Below are positions 9,218 to 18,332 of a stretch of DNA of 64,000 nt, piece after piece. Origin of the DNA: Skermanella sp. TT6. GTDB taxonomy: Bacteria > Pseudomonadota > Alphaproteobacteria > Azospirillales > Azospirillaceae. The translations under genes were made by a program, and so were the position numbers. Where the stretch lies: contig NZ_CP067422.1 in assembly GCF_016653635.2 (NCBI RefSeq), positions 61,001 to 125,000 of the forward strand, read 5' to 3'. Each line of letters starts with the position of its first letter. Position 1 is the stretch's first letter. Under the pieces are notes generated by a model that was not told the DNA's origin, searched no databases, and saw only the letters and a program-made list of their open reading frames with translations.

Positions 9218-10699
9218 GTGAAACCGGCGAACGCGGACGCGGAGCCGGTGGAGGGAAGGGGTGGGGCCGAGGGGAATGCGTCTCCGCCGCACACGGGCCG
9301 GGCTCAGGACCGGGCACCCGTGCTCTCGGGGCTGGAGCGCATACGTCAAGCGGCACGGGAGCGAAAGGAGGAGCGGTTCACCACCCTTCTGACGCACGTG
9401 GATACCGACCTGCTGCGCTTTGCCTATCGGGCATTGAAGCGGGACGCGGCTCCGGGTGTGGACGGAATGACGTGGCGGGAGTACGCGGAGGGGCTGGAGG
9501 AACGGCTGGCGGACCTGAAGGACCGCGTGCATTCCGGCCGCTACCGGGCGCATCCGTCACGCCGGCATCTCATCCCCAAGCCGGACGGCCGGATGCGGCC
9601 GCTCGGGATCGCGGCGCTGGAGGACAAGATCGTCCAGCGGGCGCTGGTGGAGGTGCTGAACGCCATCTACGAGGAAGACTTCCTCGGCTTCTCCTACGGC
9701 TTCCGGCCGGGACGGGGGCAGCACGACGCGCTCGACGCGTTGGCGGTGGCGATCGGCGAGTGCCGGGTGAACTGGATCCTGGATGCAGACATCCGGGCGT
9801 TCTTCGACAGCATCGACCACATGTGGATGATGCGGTTCCTGGAACACCGGATCGGCGATGCCCGCGTCCTGCGGCTGATCCGCAAGTGGCTGACGGTCGG
9901 CGTGGTGGACGAGACGGGGAAACGGCAGCCGGCGACGGCCGGCAGCCCGCAAGGGGCGGTGGCATCGCCGCTGCTGGCCAACGTCTATCTCCACTACGTC
10001 TACGACCTGTGGGTCCGGCAGTGGCGCCAGCGCCACGCGACCGGGACCATGGCCGTGGTGCGCTACGCCGACGACACCGTCGTCGGGTTCGAGCACCGGT
10101 CGGACGCCGAGCGGTTCCTCGCGGACCTGCGGGAGCGCCTGGCGCGGTTCGCCCTGGAACTGAACGCCGACAAGACCCGCCTGATCGAGTTCGGCCGGCA
10201 GGCAGCTGCCGACCGGGCCAGGCGCGGCGCGGGCAAACCGGAGACCTTCGACTTCCTGGGCTTCACCCACATCTGTGGGCGGTCCCGGCGTGGCGGCTTC
10301 CTGCTGAAACGCCAGACCCGGCGCCAGCGCAAGCAGGCCAAGCTCAAGGAAATCAAGGAGGAACTCCGGCGACGCCGGCACCAGGGCATCCCGGAGCAAG
10401 GCCGGTGGCTGGGACAGGTGATGAGCGGCTTCTACGCCTACTTCGCCGTCCCGACCAACTACCGGGCCCTTGCCAACCTGCGCTACCATGTCGGCGTCCT
10501 GTGGATGAGGGCGCTGCGCCGGCGCAGCCAGAAGGACAAGACACCGTGGGAAAAGCTCACGCGCCTTGCCGATCACTGGCTGCCACGGCCGCGCATCATC
10601 CATCCCTGGCCCGGAAACCGCTTTCGCGTCAAACACCCAAGGTGGGAGCCGGATGCCTTAATCGGGCACGTCCGGTTCTGTGCGGGGGGCGCCCGGTAA
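9218..10699 (+). CDS. ltrA: Group II intron reverse transcriptase/maturase
   Basis: The protein (493 aa from the chosen start) has RT motifs including PGVDGMTW, KPDGRMRPLGIAALEDKIVQ, FSYGFRPGR, the SPQG loop and catalytic YADD (RYADDTVVGF). A basic maturase (X) domain follows, with GFYAYFAVPTNYRAL and HPRW near the end. The frame is open from 8978, but that part overlaps intron domain I RNA and lacks family resemblance. The GTG at 9218 (VKPANADAEPVEG) matches the usual start of this subfamily. I see no HNH endonuclease domain. The reading frame continues through domain V and stops inside domain VI. All RT motifs are intact, so the intron may be mobile. Confidence 0.92.
   Translation: MKPANADAEPVEGRGGAEGNASPPHTGRAQDRAPVLSGLERIRQAARERKEERFTTLLTHVDTDLLRFAYRALKRDAAPGVDGMTWREYAEGLEERLADLKDRVHSGRYRAHPSRRHLIPKPDGRMRPLGIAALEDKIVQRALVEVLNAIYEEDFLGFSYGFRPGRGQHDALDALAVAIGECRVNWILDADIRAFFDSIDHMWMMRFLEHRIGDARVLRLIRKWLTVGVVDETGKRQPATAGSPQGAVASPLLANVYLHYVYDLWVRQWRQRHATGTMAVVRYADDTVVGFEHRSDAERFLADLRERLARFALELNADKTRLIEFGRQAAADRARRGAGKPETFDFLGFTHICGRSRRGGFLLKRQTRRQRKQAKLKEIKEELRRRRHQGIPEQGRWLGQVMSGFYAYFAVPTNYRALANLRYHVGVLWMRALRRRSQKDKTPWEKLTRLADHWLPRPRIIHPWPGNRFRVKHPRWEPDALIGHVRFCAGGAR
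10646..10678 (+). ncRNA. Group II intron domain V
   Basis: GAGCCGGA pairs with TCCGGTTC, enclosing a TGCC/GGCA upper helix and a two-base CG bulge. The AGC triad near the 5' end is the catalytic triad of the ribozyme. The same bases encode the maturase C-terminus. Confidence 0.85.
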
Positions 10700-10735
10700 C
10701 GGGCGTCCCTACCGCGATTACTTATCGATTTCTTA

Positions 10736-10762
10736 TCTGCGTCCATCTGCGTGCATCTGTGG
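10736..10762. repeat. Hairpin repeat copy 2, right arm
   Basis: TCTGCGTCCATCTGCGTGCA and the following CTGTGGC form the partner of the arm at 8766-8792. Without the intron the arms would be separated by only about 17 bases. Confidence 0.75.
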
Positions 10763-10776
10763 CCAAATCCCTTCTC

Positions 10777-10974
10777 TCAGCCCGGCGCGCCGGACTCGGT
10801 GCTGGGCTCGGGCTTCTCGGTTTTGCCGGCTTCCTGGGAGACCTGGCCCGGCTTGTTGCCGCGGTTGGTTTCCGGCGGGTTGTGGACGGCGTCCGGGCCG
10901 TCGGGGCTCGGCGGGTTGGCCTTGGGGTCCGTGTTGCCGCCGACCCGGTGGAACTTGTCTTCCTGCTCGGCCAT
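10777..10974 (-). CDS. Small hydrophilic disordered protein (65 aa)
   Basis: MAEQEDKFHRVGGNTDP begins a 65-residue protein rich in Pro, Gly, Asn and Glu with no hydrophobic core. An AAGGAG ribosome site (10983-10988) sits 8 nt upstream of the ATG, which supports translation. Its composition resembles the 62-residue protein at 60619-60807 (both contain N-x-K-P-G and end in charged or Pro/Gly residues). Function is unknown; small proteins of this type are often stress-linked, but nothing here shows that. Confidence 0.6.
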   Translation of the reverse strand: MAEQEDKFHRVGGNTDPKANPPSPDGPDAVHNPPETNRGNKPGQVSQEAGKTEKPEPSTESGAPG

Positions 10975-11122
10975 GGGGCCACTCCTTGGTTCAGATGCTC
11001 GGACCGACCTCAACAGGAGGGCGCCGGGGCGGTTCCCGATGGCGTTTTTCCTGGTGGCCGGCGGGCCGGGGTGGCAAGATCGTTCGTCGTCGTCCCTCAT
11101 GATCGTGCGCGAGGAGGAGCCC

Positions 11123-14100
11123 GTGGGCACCCATCGCCTCAATCTCCTCGGCGGGTTCGACCTTCTATCGCCAGCCGGATCGCCGATCCCCCTGACCGCC
11201 CGCAAGCCGATGGCCTTGCTGGCGTACCTGGCCCTGCGCCCCGGCCAGTCCCACCCGCGCGAGAAGCTCGCGACGCTGCTGTGGGAGGACAGCCCCGACG
11301 CCCTCGCCCGCAGCAGCCTGCGCCAGGCGCTGGCCCTGCTCCGCCGCTGCCTGCCCGTCCTGACTGCGGAGGGCGACTGCGTCGCCGTCCCGGCCGAAAC
11401 CCTCGCCACCGACGTCGATGAGTTCCGGGCCGCCGTCGCCGACGGCTCCCCCGCGCAGCTCGCGCGGGCGGCGGAACTCTATCGCGGCGACCTGTTCGAC
11501 GGCGCCCCGTCCCGCTCGCCCGCCTTCGAGGACTGGCTCCAGGTCGAGCGCCAGCACCTGCGCGAGCAGGTCCAGGGCGTGCTGGGGCGCCTGCTCGACC
11601 ACGTCCTGGAATCCGGCGACACCGAGGCCGGGGTCCGCCACGCGCTGCGGCTGCTGGCGCTCGATCCCCTGCGCGAGCCGGCCCACCGCGCCCTGATGAC
11701 GCTCTATGCCCGCCAGGGCCGCCACGCCGCCGCCCTGAAGCAGTACCAGACCTGCCGCTCCGTCCTGGAGCGCGAGTTGGGCGTGCGGCCCGAACATGAG
11801 ACCGAAGCGCTCCTGCGGGAGATCCGGGAGCGCCGCCGCACCGGCCGGGCCGATCCGCCCAACCCCGCCGCGGCACCCCTCCCGGAAGCCGGCGAGGCGC
11901 CGCCCCGCCCCTTCCCCTCCGCCCCCGAGCTGCGCGTCGCCGCCATCCTCTGCGCGGCCCTGTCCGGGTCCGACACCGCCGATCCGGAGGAGCTGCACAG
12001 GCAGGCGGCCGACGCGGTCGGCCATGTGGAGCGCATCGCCCGGAGCTATGGCGGCGACCTCTACCGCCACGCCGGCAACACGGTGATCGCGGCGTTCGGC
12101 GCGCGCCGGTCCCACGGCAACGATCCGGAGCGGGCGCTGCGCGCGGCGCTCGACCTGCGCGCCGGGGTGGACGGCACGGCGGAGCCTCCCGGCATCGGCG
12201 TTTCCTGCGGGCTGGTCGTCGTGGACGGCGGGCCGGACTTCGTGCTGACCGGCACCGCCATGCAGGAGGGGAACCGGCTCGCCACCCTGGCGGGACCCGG
12301 CGACATCCTGGTCTCCCACGGGGTGAGGGAGGCGCTGGACGGGTTCCTTGATCTGGAGGGCGGCGACCTTGAAGGCGGCGGGCCGCCCTGGCGGGTGCGC
12401 GCGTTCCGCACGGCCGGCACCGGCAAGGCGGCGGCCTCCCGCCCCTTCGTGGGGCGGCGGGCGGAGCTGCACCAGTTCAACGGCCTGCTCGCCGCCTGCC
12501 GCGAGACCGGCAGCGGCACCGTGATCCATGTCCGGGGCGAACCGGGCATCGGCAAGACCCGGCTGGTGGAGGAGTTCCAGGCCCTGGCCGGCGCCCAGGG
12601 CCTGCGCTGCGTCACTGGCTGCGTGCTCGATTTCGGCGTCGGCCGGGGCCAGGACGCGATCAAGGCGGTGGTCCGGGACTTGGCCGGGCTGCCGGAGGCC
12701 GGCGCGCTCGGCCCGGAGCATGGGATCCACCTCGCCCCCCTGCTCGACCGGCCCCTGCCGCCCGACCAGCGCTCCGTCTACGACGCGCTGGACCACGGCA
12801 CCCGCGATCTCGGCCGCCGCGCCGTTATCTCGGCGCTGGTCCGGGCGGCGGCCGACAACCGGCCGCTGGTCCTCACGGTCGAGGACGTCCACTGGGCCGA
12901 TGCTCAGGTACAACCCTACATCGCGATGCTCGCCGGTCTGGTGGCCGACTGCCCGCTGATCCTGGTGCTGACGACCCGGGTCCAGGGCGATCCGCTCGAC
13001 GCCGCCTGGCGGGCCGCGGCCGGCGGGGTGCCGATCATGACCATCGACCTCGGCCCCCTGCGCCCGGCGGAGGTCCAGAGCCTGGCCCAGACCCTGGCGC
13101 GCGCGATGGCGACGGACGACCGGGCCTTCGCCGAAAGCTGCGTCACCCGGTCGGGCGGCAACCCCCTGTTCCTGGAACAGCTCCTGCGCAGCCGGGGCAC
13201 CGCCGGCACCGTGCCGGACACCATCCACTGCATCGTGCTGGCGCGCACCGACGCGCTGCCCCTGGCCGACCGCCGGGCGCTCCAGGCGGCCTCGGTGCTG
13301 GGCCAGCGCTTCGACCTGGACGCCCTGCGCACGCTGCTGGACGACCCGGGCTACGGTATGGCGACGCTGCTCGACCAGGCGCTGGTGCGCCCGGCGGCCC
13401 CTGATGGCGGAAATGGGGGCGGCTACCTGTTCGCCCATGCCCTGGTCCAGGAAGCCGTCCATTCCGGCCTGCTCCGCTCCCGCCGCTGCGAGCTGCACCG
13501 CCGCGCCGCCGCGTGGTACGCCGGGCGCGACCCGGCCCTCCATGCCGAGCACCTGGCCCAGGCGGAGGACCCGAACGCCGCCGCGGCCTTCCTGGAAGCC
13601 GCCCGGTTCCACGCCGCCGGCTTCAGGTTCGAGCGCGCTCTGTCGCTGGTGGAGCGCGGGCTGGCGCTGGATTGCGGACGCGCCGAACGGTACGAGCTGG
13701 CCTGCCTGCACGGGGAGGTGCTGGACGCGCTGGGGTCCGTCGCCCCGTCGATCCGGTCCTACGGGCAGGCCCGCGACCTGGCGGAGACCGACGCGGAACG
13801 CTGCCGCGCCTGGCTCGGATTGGCGTCGGGCATGCGCGTGGTGGACGACCTCTCCGGTGCGCTCGACGCGCTGGAGCATGCCGAGGCGGCGGCCATGCGC
13901 GCCGGCCTCGCGGCCGAGCGGTTCCGTATCCACCACCTGCGCGGCAACCTGTGCTTCCCGCGCGGCGATTTGGACGGCTGCCTGCGCGAGCACGAGGCCG
14001 CGCTGGACTGGGCGCGGCGCTCGAACGAGCCCGACCTGGAACTCCACGCCATGAGCGGGCTCGGCGACGCCTACTACCTGCGCGGCCGGATGATCACCGC

Positions 14101-14917
14101 GCACGGCTATTTCTCCCGCTGCATCCGCCGGGCGCGCGAGCGGTCGCTGCCCCGGATCGAGGCGGAAAACCTCTACATGGACGCGGTCACGCGCTTCTTC
14201 ATGAACGATCCCGGCGCCGCCCTCGCGACCGCCCGGGACTCGATCGACGCCGCGGTCCGGATCGGCCACCGGCGGGCCGAACTGATCGGCCATATCGTCG
14301 CCACGGAGATGCTGGGCGAACTGGGCGAACTGGGCGACGAGGAGGCCGCCCGCCCCCATTTCGCTCGCGCCCAAGCCCTGGCCGCCCAGCTCGGCGCCTG
14401 GCGCTTCGAGGCCGAGAACCTGCTGGGCCTTGGCCGCATGGCGCTCCACCGCGGCCGTCGGGAGGAGGGGCTGAACCTGCTGCGGCAGGCGCTGGAGATC
14501 GCGCTGCGCACGGGGGAAGGGTATCTCGGCCCCAGCATCCTTGCCCTGCTCGCCCTGGCGACCGAGGCGCCGGGCGAGCGCCGCCGCCTGCTGGCCGAGG
14601 GGGAGGCGATGCTGGCGCGTGGGAGCGTCAGCCACAACCACCTGTATTTCCACCGCGAGGCGATCGAGACGGCGCTCGACATGGGGGACTGGAACGCCGC
14701 CGACCGCTACGCCGACGGGCTGGAGGACTATGCCAGCCCCGAACCGCTGCCCTGGAGCGGCCTGTTCACCGCCCGCGGCCGCCTGCTCGCCCGCTTCGGC
14801 CGGGGCGAGCGCGGCGACGGCCTGCGCCAGGACCTCACCCGCGTCCTGAAGACCTGCCGCGCCGCCGCCCTCGACCGCCACACCCCCCGGATCGAGAGGG
14901 CGCTGAATGAATTCTAG
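11123..14917 (+). CDS. BTAD / cyclase-like / AAA ATPase / TPR regulator
   Basis: This 1264-residue protein opens with a short winged-helix segment (LLGGFDLL, ARKPMALLAYLAL) and the bacterial transcriptional activation domain (~90-240, ending with QYQTCRSVLERELGVRPE). A class III cyclase-like domain follows (~265-420); GDLYRHAGNTVIAAFG is recognisable but catalytic residues look incomplete, so it may only sense. A STAND-type ATPase comes next: GRRAELHQF, P-loop GEPGIGKTRL, and Walker B-like VLTVEDVHWAD. The last ~500 residues are TPR-like. I chose GTG 11123 because GAGGAGGAG lies 5-12 nt upstream; an ATG at 11099 is the alternative. Relatives are large ATP-dependent activators responding to unknown signals. 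Its likely targets are the neighbouring TPR genes, by position only. Confidence 0.85.
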   Translation: MGTHRLNLLGGFDLLSPAGSPIPLTARKPMALLAYLALRPGQSHPREKLATLLWEDSPDALARSSLRQALALLRRCLPVLTAEGDCVAVPAETLATDVDEFRAAVADGSPAQLARAAELYRGDLFDGAPSRSPAFEDWLQVERQHLREQVQGVLGRLLDHVLESGDTEAGVRHALRLLALDPLREPAHRALMTLYARQGRHAAALKQYQTCRSVLERELGVRPEHETEALLREIRERRRTGRADPPNPAAAPLPEAGEAPPRPFPSAPELRVAAILCAALSGSDTADPEELHRQAADAVGHVERIARSYGGDLYRHAGNTVIAAFGARRSHGNDPERALRAALDLRAGVDGTAEPPGIGVSCGLVVVDGGPDFVLTGTAMQEGNRLATLAGPGDILVSHGVREALDGFLDLEGGDLEGGGPPWRVRAFRTAGTGKAAASRPFVGRRAELHQFNGLLAACRETGSGTVIHVRGEPGIGKTRLVEEFQALAGAQGLRCVTGCVLDFGVGRGQDAIKAVVRDLAGLPEAGALGPEHGIHLAPLLDRPLPPDQRSVYDALDHGTRDLGRRAVISALVRAAADNRPLVLTVEDVHWADAQVQPYIAMLAGLVADCPLILVLTTRVQGDPLDAAWRAAAGGVPIMTIDLGPLRPAEVQSLAQTLARAMATDDRAFAESCVTRSGGNPLFLEQLLRSRGTAGTVPDTIHCIVLARTDALPLADRRALQAASVLGQRFDLDALRTLLDDPGYGMATLLDQALVRPAAPDGGNGGGYLFAHALVQEAVHSGLLRSRRCELHRRAAAWYAGRDPALHAEHLAQAEDPNAAAAFLEAARFHAAGFRFERALSLVERGLALDCGRAERYELACLHGEVLDALGSVAPSIRSYGQARDLAETDAERCRAWLGLASGMRVVDDLSGALDALEHAEAAAMRAGLAAERFRIHHLRGNLCFPRGDLDGCLREHEAALDWARRSNEPDLELHAMSGLGDAYYLRGRMITAHGYFSRCIRRARERSLPRIEAENLYMDAVTRFFMNDPGAALATARDSIDAAVRIGHRRAELIGHIVATEMLGELGELGDEEAARPHFARAQALAAQLGAWRFEAENLLGLGRMALHRGRREEGLNLLRQALEIALRTGEGYLGPSILALLALATEAPGERRRLLAEGEAMLARGSVSHNHLYFHREAIETALDMGDWNAADRYADGLEDYASPEPLPWSGLFTARGRLLARFGRGERGDGLRQDLTRVLKTCRAAALDRHTPRIERALNEF

Positions 14918-14923
14918 CTTTTC

Positions 14924-15018
14924 GTAGGTCGGCCTTGGCCCGCAGGGCCAACGCCGACACCCCATGCCGACGCTCCGGCCATGGAGTCGGCGTCGGCCTT
15001 CGGCCGAGGCCGGCCTAC
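14924..15018. repeat. REP-like palindromic element, copy A
   Basis: The element begins GTAGGTCGGCCTTGGCC and ends GGCCGAGGCCGGCCTAC, forming a long imperfect hairpin with an internal GCCGACGCTCCGGCC segment. Its right end supplies the TAG stop codon of the gene at 15015-16757. Related copies lie at 32700-32795 and 62074-62127. Confidence 0.75.
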
Positions 15019-16757
15019 ATCCGCTCCAGGTCCAGGAGCGCGCGGTCGCCCGCCCAGGCGTGCCCGAGGACTTCGGCGGTCTGCTTCGCGGCCTCCTCGT
15101 CGCCCCGCGCCTCGTGGACCTTCATCATGCCGTACAGGGCCCAGCCGTTGTTGCGCGACCGCGTCAGGCTCGCCGCGAAGGCCTGCTCGGCCTCGTCGAT
15201 CCGCCCGGCCCGGAGCAGGGCGGCCCCCAGGGACTGCTGGACCGGATAGTACCAGAACGGCGGTTCCATATAGGGAAGTTGCCCCTCCAGCGCCGCCGCG
15301 GCGGCGAACTCCGCGATGGCCCCGTCCAGGTCGCCGCGGGCCTGGGCGATCCTGGCGCGGACCACGTGGCGCGAGATCTCCAGGACGGTCGATGCCGGGA
15401 TCCCGGCGGACTCCAGCCCCTCGATCTCCGCGGTCTCCCGCAGCGCAAGGATCGCCTCGGCCTCGCCCGCCGCACCCGCCGCGTCACCGGCCGAGGCCAG
15501 CGCGGCGCCGCGGGCGTAGTGCCACATGGCCTTCACGAACGGGAACTCGTCCGTGGGCGCCGGCACCGCCATCACCGTTTCCGGGGTGCTGAACTGGGCA
15601 TGGGCGAAATAGGGGGCCGCCATGATCGGCTGGACCCACGGGATGGTGCGCGCCGCCTCGTCGGTCACGGTCGCCCGCAGCTTCTCGGCGGCCTCCACCG
15701 CCGTCGGCCCGTCCCCGGCCATCTGGGCGGAGACCAGCAGGAAATGGATGTTGTGCGGATAATAGGCCGAGGGATAGATCCCCCCGGTGCCGATGCTCTC
15801 CAGATAGGCCTCGTCGGCCGCGACCGCGCGCCGGTTCGCTTCCAGCGAGTCCAGGTAGCGGCCGATGCGGTAATAGATGTGCGACGGCATATGGACCAGA
15901 TGCCCCGCCCCCAGGTCGAACGACGCCAGCCGGTCGGCCCCCGGCACCGCCCGCTCCGGCCGGTCCGACGCCTCCACCATGTGGATGTAGTAGTGGATCG
16001 CCCCGATATGGTCCGGGTTCCGCGCCATCACGGATTCCAGCATCCCGACGATCTCCGCCGTCCGGCCCTTGGGCTCGGCCCCGCCGGCCTGCCAGTAGTC
16101 CCAGGGCGACAGGTTCATCAGCGCCTCGGCGGTCAGGACCGCGATCTCGGTATCCTCGGGGTAGCGCAGCGCGACGTCGGCCATGGCGTCGGCATAAGCC
16201 TTGTCGAGGGCTGCCCGGTCTGCCGTCCCCCCTGCGGCGTAGCGCCGCGACAGCGCCCGGATCAGCGCCTGTTCGTGCGGCCGGGCGTTCGCGGCGAGCC
16301 GCTCCGCCCGGGCCAGCGCGGGGGCCACGGCGCCGGCATCCATCGGCGCGTTGATGTTCGGCCCCAGCACCAGCGCCTCGCCCCAGAAGCACAGGGTGCA
16401 GGCCGGGTCGATCCGCTGGGCCATGCGGAAGGCGCGCCGCGCCTCGGCGTGGTTGAAGCCGTAGGCCAGCCGGAGCCCCTGGTCGAAATAGCGCTGCGCC
16501 AGGGGCGAGGCCGTCGTGACCGGATAGGTGACCGTGCCCAGGTTCGGCCACAGCGGCACGTCGGAAAGGTCGTCATGGACGTCCTGCGACATGCCGCCCG
16601 CGGGCGGGACGAAGGGCTTGGTCTCCACCTTCATCGGCTGGTGGTGCATGCCCTGGTGCTGGGTGCCCGTCTGGGCATGGCCGGGACCGGCCAGGGCCAG
16701 CATCGCGGCCGTGACAAGGCCGGCCCGGAGCGAGGTCCGCAGGGTCGAACGGGTCAT
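15015..16757 (-). CDS. Secreted TPR-containing protein
   Basis: The 580-residue protein starts MTRSTLRTSLRAG and has a signal peptide ending near GPGHAQ. A His/Met-rich stretch follows (QHQGMHHQPM), then TPR-like helices with FNHAEARRAFRMAQ and CTLCFWGEAL, a signature of an uncharacterised family of exported TPR proteins. It should act in the periplasm or outside the cell. A frame open further upstream is out of register with the domain. It is 35 nt downstream of another TPR gene and probably co-transcribed. The His/Met segment could bind copper or another metal, but that is speculation. Confidence 0.8.
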   Translation of the reverse strand: MTRSTLRTSLRAGLVTAAMLALAGPGHAQTGTQHQGMHHQPMKVETKPFVPPAGGMSQDVHDDLSDVPLWPNLGTVTYPVTTASPLAQRYFDQGLRLAYGFNHAEARRAFRMAQRIDPACTLCFWGEALVLGPNINAPMDAGAVAPALARAERLAANARPHEQALIRALSRRYAAGGTADRAALDKAYADAMADVALRYPEDTEIAVLTAEALMNLSPWDYWQAGGAEPKGRTAEIVGMLESVMARNPDHIGAIHYYIHMVEASDRPERAVPGADRLASFDLGAGHLVHMPSHIYYRIGRYLDSLEANRRAVAADEAYLESIGTGGIYPSAYYPHNIHFLLVSAQMAGDGPTAVEAAEKLRATVTDEAARTIPWVQPIMAAPYFAHAQFSTPETVMAVPAPTDEFPFVKAMWHYARGAALASAGDAAGAAGEAEAILALRETAEIEGLESAGIPASTVLEISRHVVRARIAQARGDLDGAIAEFAAAAALEGQLPYMEPPFWYYPVQQSLGAALLRAGRIDEAEQAFAASLTRSRNNGWALYGMMKVHEARGDEEAAKQTAEVLGHAWAGDRALLDLERM

Positions 16758-16792
16758 GTTTCCACTCCGTTTCCGAATTTTCAGGAAGGTTC

Positions 16793-18172
16793 TCAGGCCT
16801 GGAGCCGGGCCATGCGCTGGCGCGCGCGCCCGGCCGCGGCTTCGTCGCCGGCCCCGGGGTGGGCGCGGGCGGCGAGCGCCCAGTTGAACGGGCTGGACGG
16901 CTTCAGGTCGGTCCGTTCCGCCGCCAGCGCCCGGGCCAGCTTCGCCCGCCCGCCGCGCAGCGCCGCCTCGATCAGGGTCAGGGTGATCACGTCGCGCTGG
17001 GCGTTGCTGCCGCCGAACCGGTGGGATACCGCCCGCGCCTGGGTCAGCAGGTCGATCGCGATGTCGTGGAAGCCCTCCGCGAAGGCCCGGATCGCGGCGC
17101 AGGCCTTCAGCCCGACCTCGCGGGTCATGGCGGCGTTGCTGCCGGTCCCGGCGGCGCGCCGGTTCAGCACCACCAGCAGCCGGCGGGCGGCATGGTCGCG
17201 GCCGGCCCCGGCGAAGGCCATCATGGCGTGCATGTCGTTGAAGGCGTAGTAGCCGTCCTCGGCCATCGGCTCCCAGGCGTCGGCCACGGCATCCCAGCGG
17301 TCGCCCACATCGATCCCGCGCAGGTGCAGGCGCCACAGCATGGAGGTGGCGTCCACCAGCTCGATCGCCGGCCCGCCCGGCCGGGGCCGGATGTGCTCGT
17401 CGTAGATCGCCAGGGTCCTCTCCGGCTGCCCGTGGTCCAGATGGTAGAGCGCCAGGTGCCACCAGTTGTGGACCGCCAGCATGTTGTCGGGCGCCCAGTC
17501 GTCCACCCGCTTGGTCATCCAGCGGATGCCGTCGCCCAGCCGGCCCTCCATCTCCATCACGTGGGCGACGGCGTGGATCGCCCAGGGGTCGCGCGGCGTC
17601 AGCTCCACCGCGTGGCGGCCCGCCTCCTCCGCCCGGCGGAACATGTTGTTCTCCTCCAGCCCGAAGGCGTGCATCCCGAGCACGTAGCCGTAGCCCGGCA
17701 TGGCGGCGTCCCACTGCGGCAGCACGCGGGCCGGCCGGTCGCGCAGCAGGGCGGTGTTGCCGACGAAGAAATCCACCTGATGGGCCACCTGGAGCGCCAG
17801 CAGGTCATGCGGATGCTCCAGCAGCACCTCGCCGTACAGGTCGCCCGCCCGGTGGAAATCCCCGTCCAGCCAGGAGCGGAGCGCCGCGACGTGGCCGCGC
17901 TCCCGGCCGTTGGCGGAGCCGGCCAGCGCCTCCGCCGCCTCGACGCTGCGGCGGAGTTCCGGTTCGGCCGACTTCTCCGCGGCCATCAGCATCAGGGCCG
18001 CGCGCAGGCAATGGCCCATGACGAAGCCGGGGTTCTCCTCCAGCGCCTCGTCGATGACCGCCAGGGGGTCGGCGAAATAGCCGTTCAGCAGTCCGAGCGC
18101 ATGTTCGAATCGGTCGAGCGTGCGGCGGTCCGAAGCGGACACGGGCTCGCCGCGCAGGTCCTTGAGGCTCAT
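16793..18172 (-). CDS. TPR protein, TTC38-like
   Basis: The 459-residue protein has no signal peptide and is built of helical repeats resembling the TTC38 family: GYVLGMHAFGLEE, PWAIHAVAHVMEMEGR and HNWWHLALYHLDHG are typical. The molecular role of the family is not established; the conserved His and Trp residues suggest more than a scaffold. The start ATG has no rival nearby. It is upstream of the secreted TPR gene and on the opposite strand from the giant BTAD regulator, which is a plausible controller. Confidence 0.8.
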   Translation of the reverse strand: MSLKDLRGEPVSASDRRTLDRFEHALGLLNGYFADPLAVIDEALEENPGFVMGHCLRAALMLMAAEKSAEPELRRSVEAAEALAGSANGRERGHVAALRSWLDGDFHRAGDLYGEVLLEHPHDLLALQVAHQVDFFVGNTALLRDRPARVLPQWDAAMPGYGYVLGMHAFGLEENNMFRRAEEAGRHAVELTPRDPWAIHAVAHVMEMEGRLGDGIRWMTKRVDDWAPDNMLAVHNWWHLALYHLDHGQPERTLAIYDEHIRPRPGGPAIELVDATSMLWRLHLRGIDVGDRWDAVADAWEPMAEDGYYAFNDMHAMMAFAGAGRDHAARRLLVVLNRRAAGTGSNAAMTREVGLKACAAIRAFAEGFHDIAIDLLTQARAVSHRFGGSNAQRDVITLTLIEAALRGGRAKLARALAAERTDLKPSSPFNWALAARAHPGAGDEAAAGRARQRMARLQA

Positions 18173-18332
18173 GATGGGGCATCCCTGTGGTGGTCGGTCC
18201 CTATTCCCGGACCGACGCTACCCGCCGCCTGTCACCGCGCCGTCATGGGGAGCGTGAATGCTCCGTGAAAAGCGCCGGCGAGGACCGTTCCCGCCCCTTT
18301 TCTTCGGTGGTGCCCCCTTCCGCGGCGTACCG

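Larger units (their letters stand above)
8793..10718 (+). mobile_element. Group II intron with maturase ORF
   Basis: The 5' region starts GAGCG and folds as CGCCGGGAGACCGGC, typical of domain I. A maturase gene follows. A domain V hairpin lies at 10646-10678, and a domain VI stem (~10682-10717) contains a bulged A at 10711, the likely branch point, seven bases before the proposed 3' end GAT. The ends are my estimate to within a few bases; GAGCG rather than GTGYG at the 5' end is a reason for caution. Group II introns self-splice and retrohome through the encoded reverse transcriptase. The site is between the two arms of a hairpin repeat, which resembles the hairpin preference of some bacterial classes. 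Confidence 0.85.
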
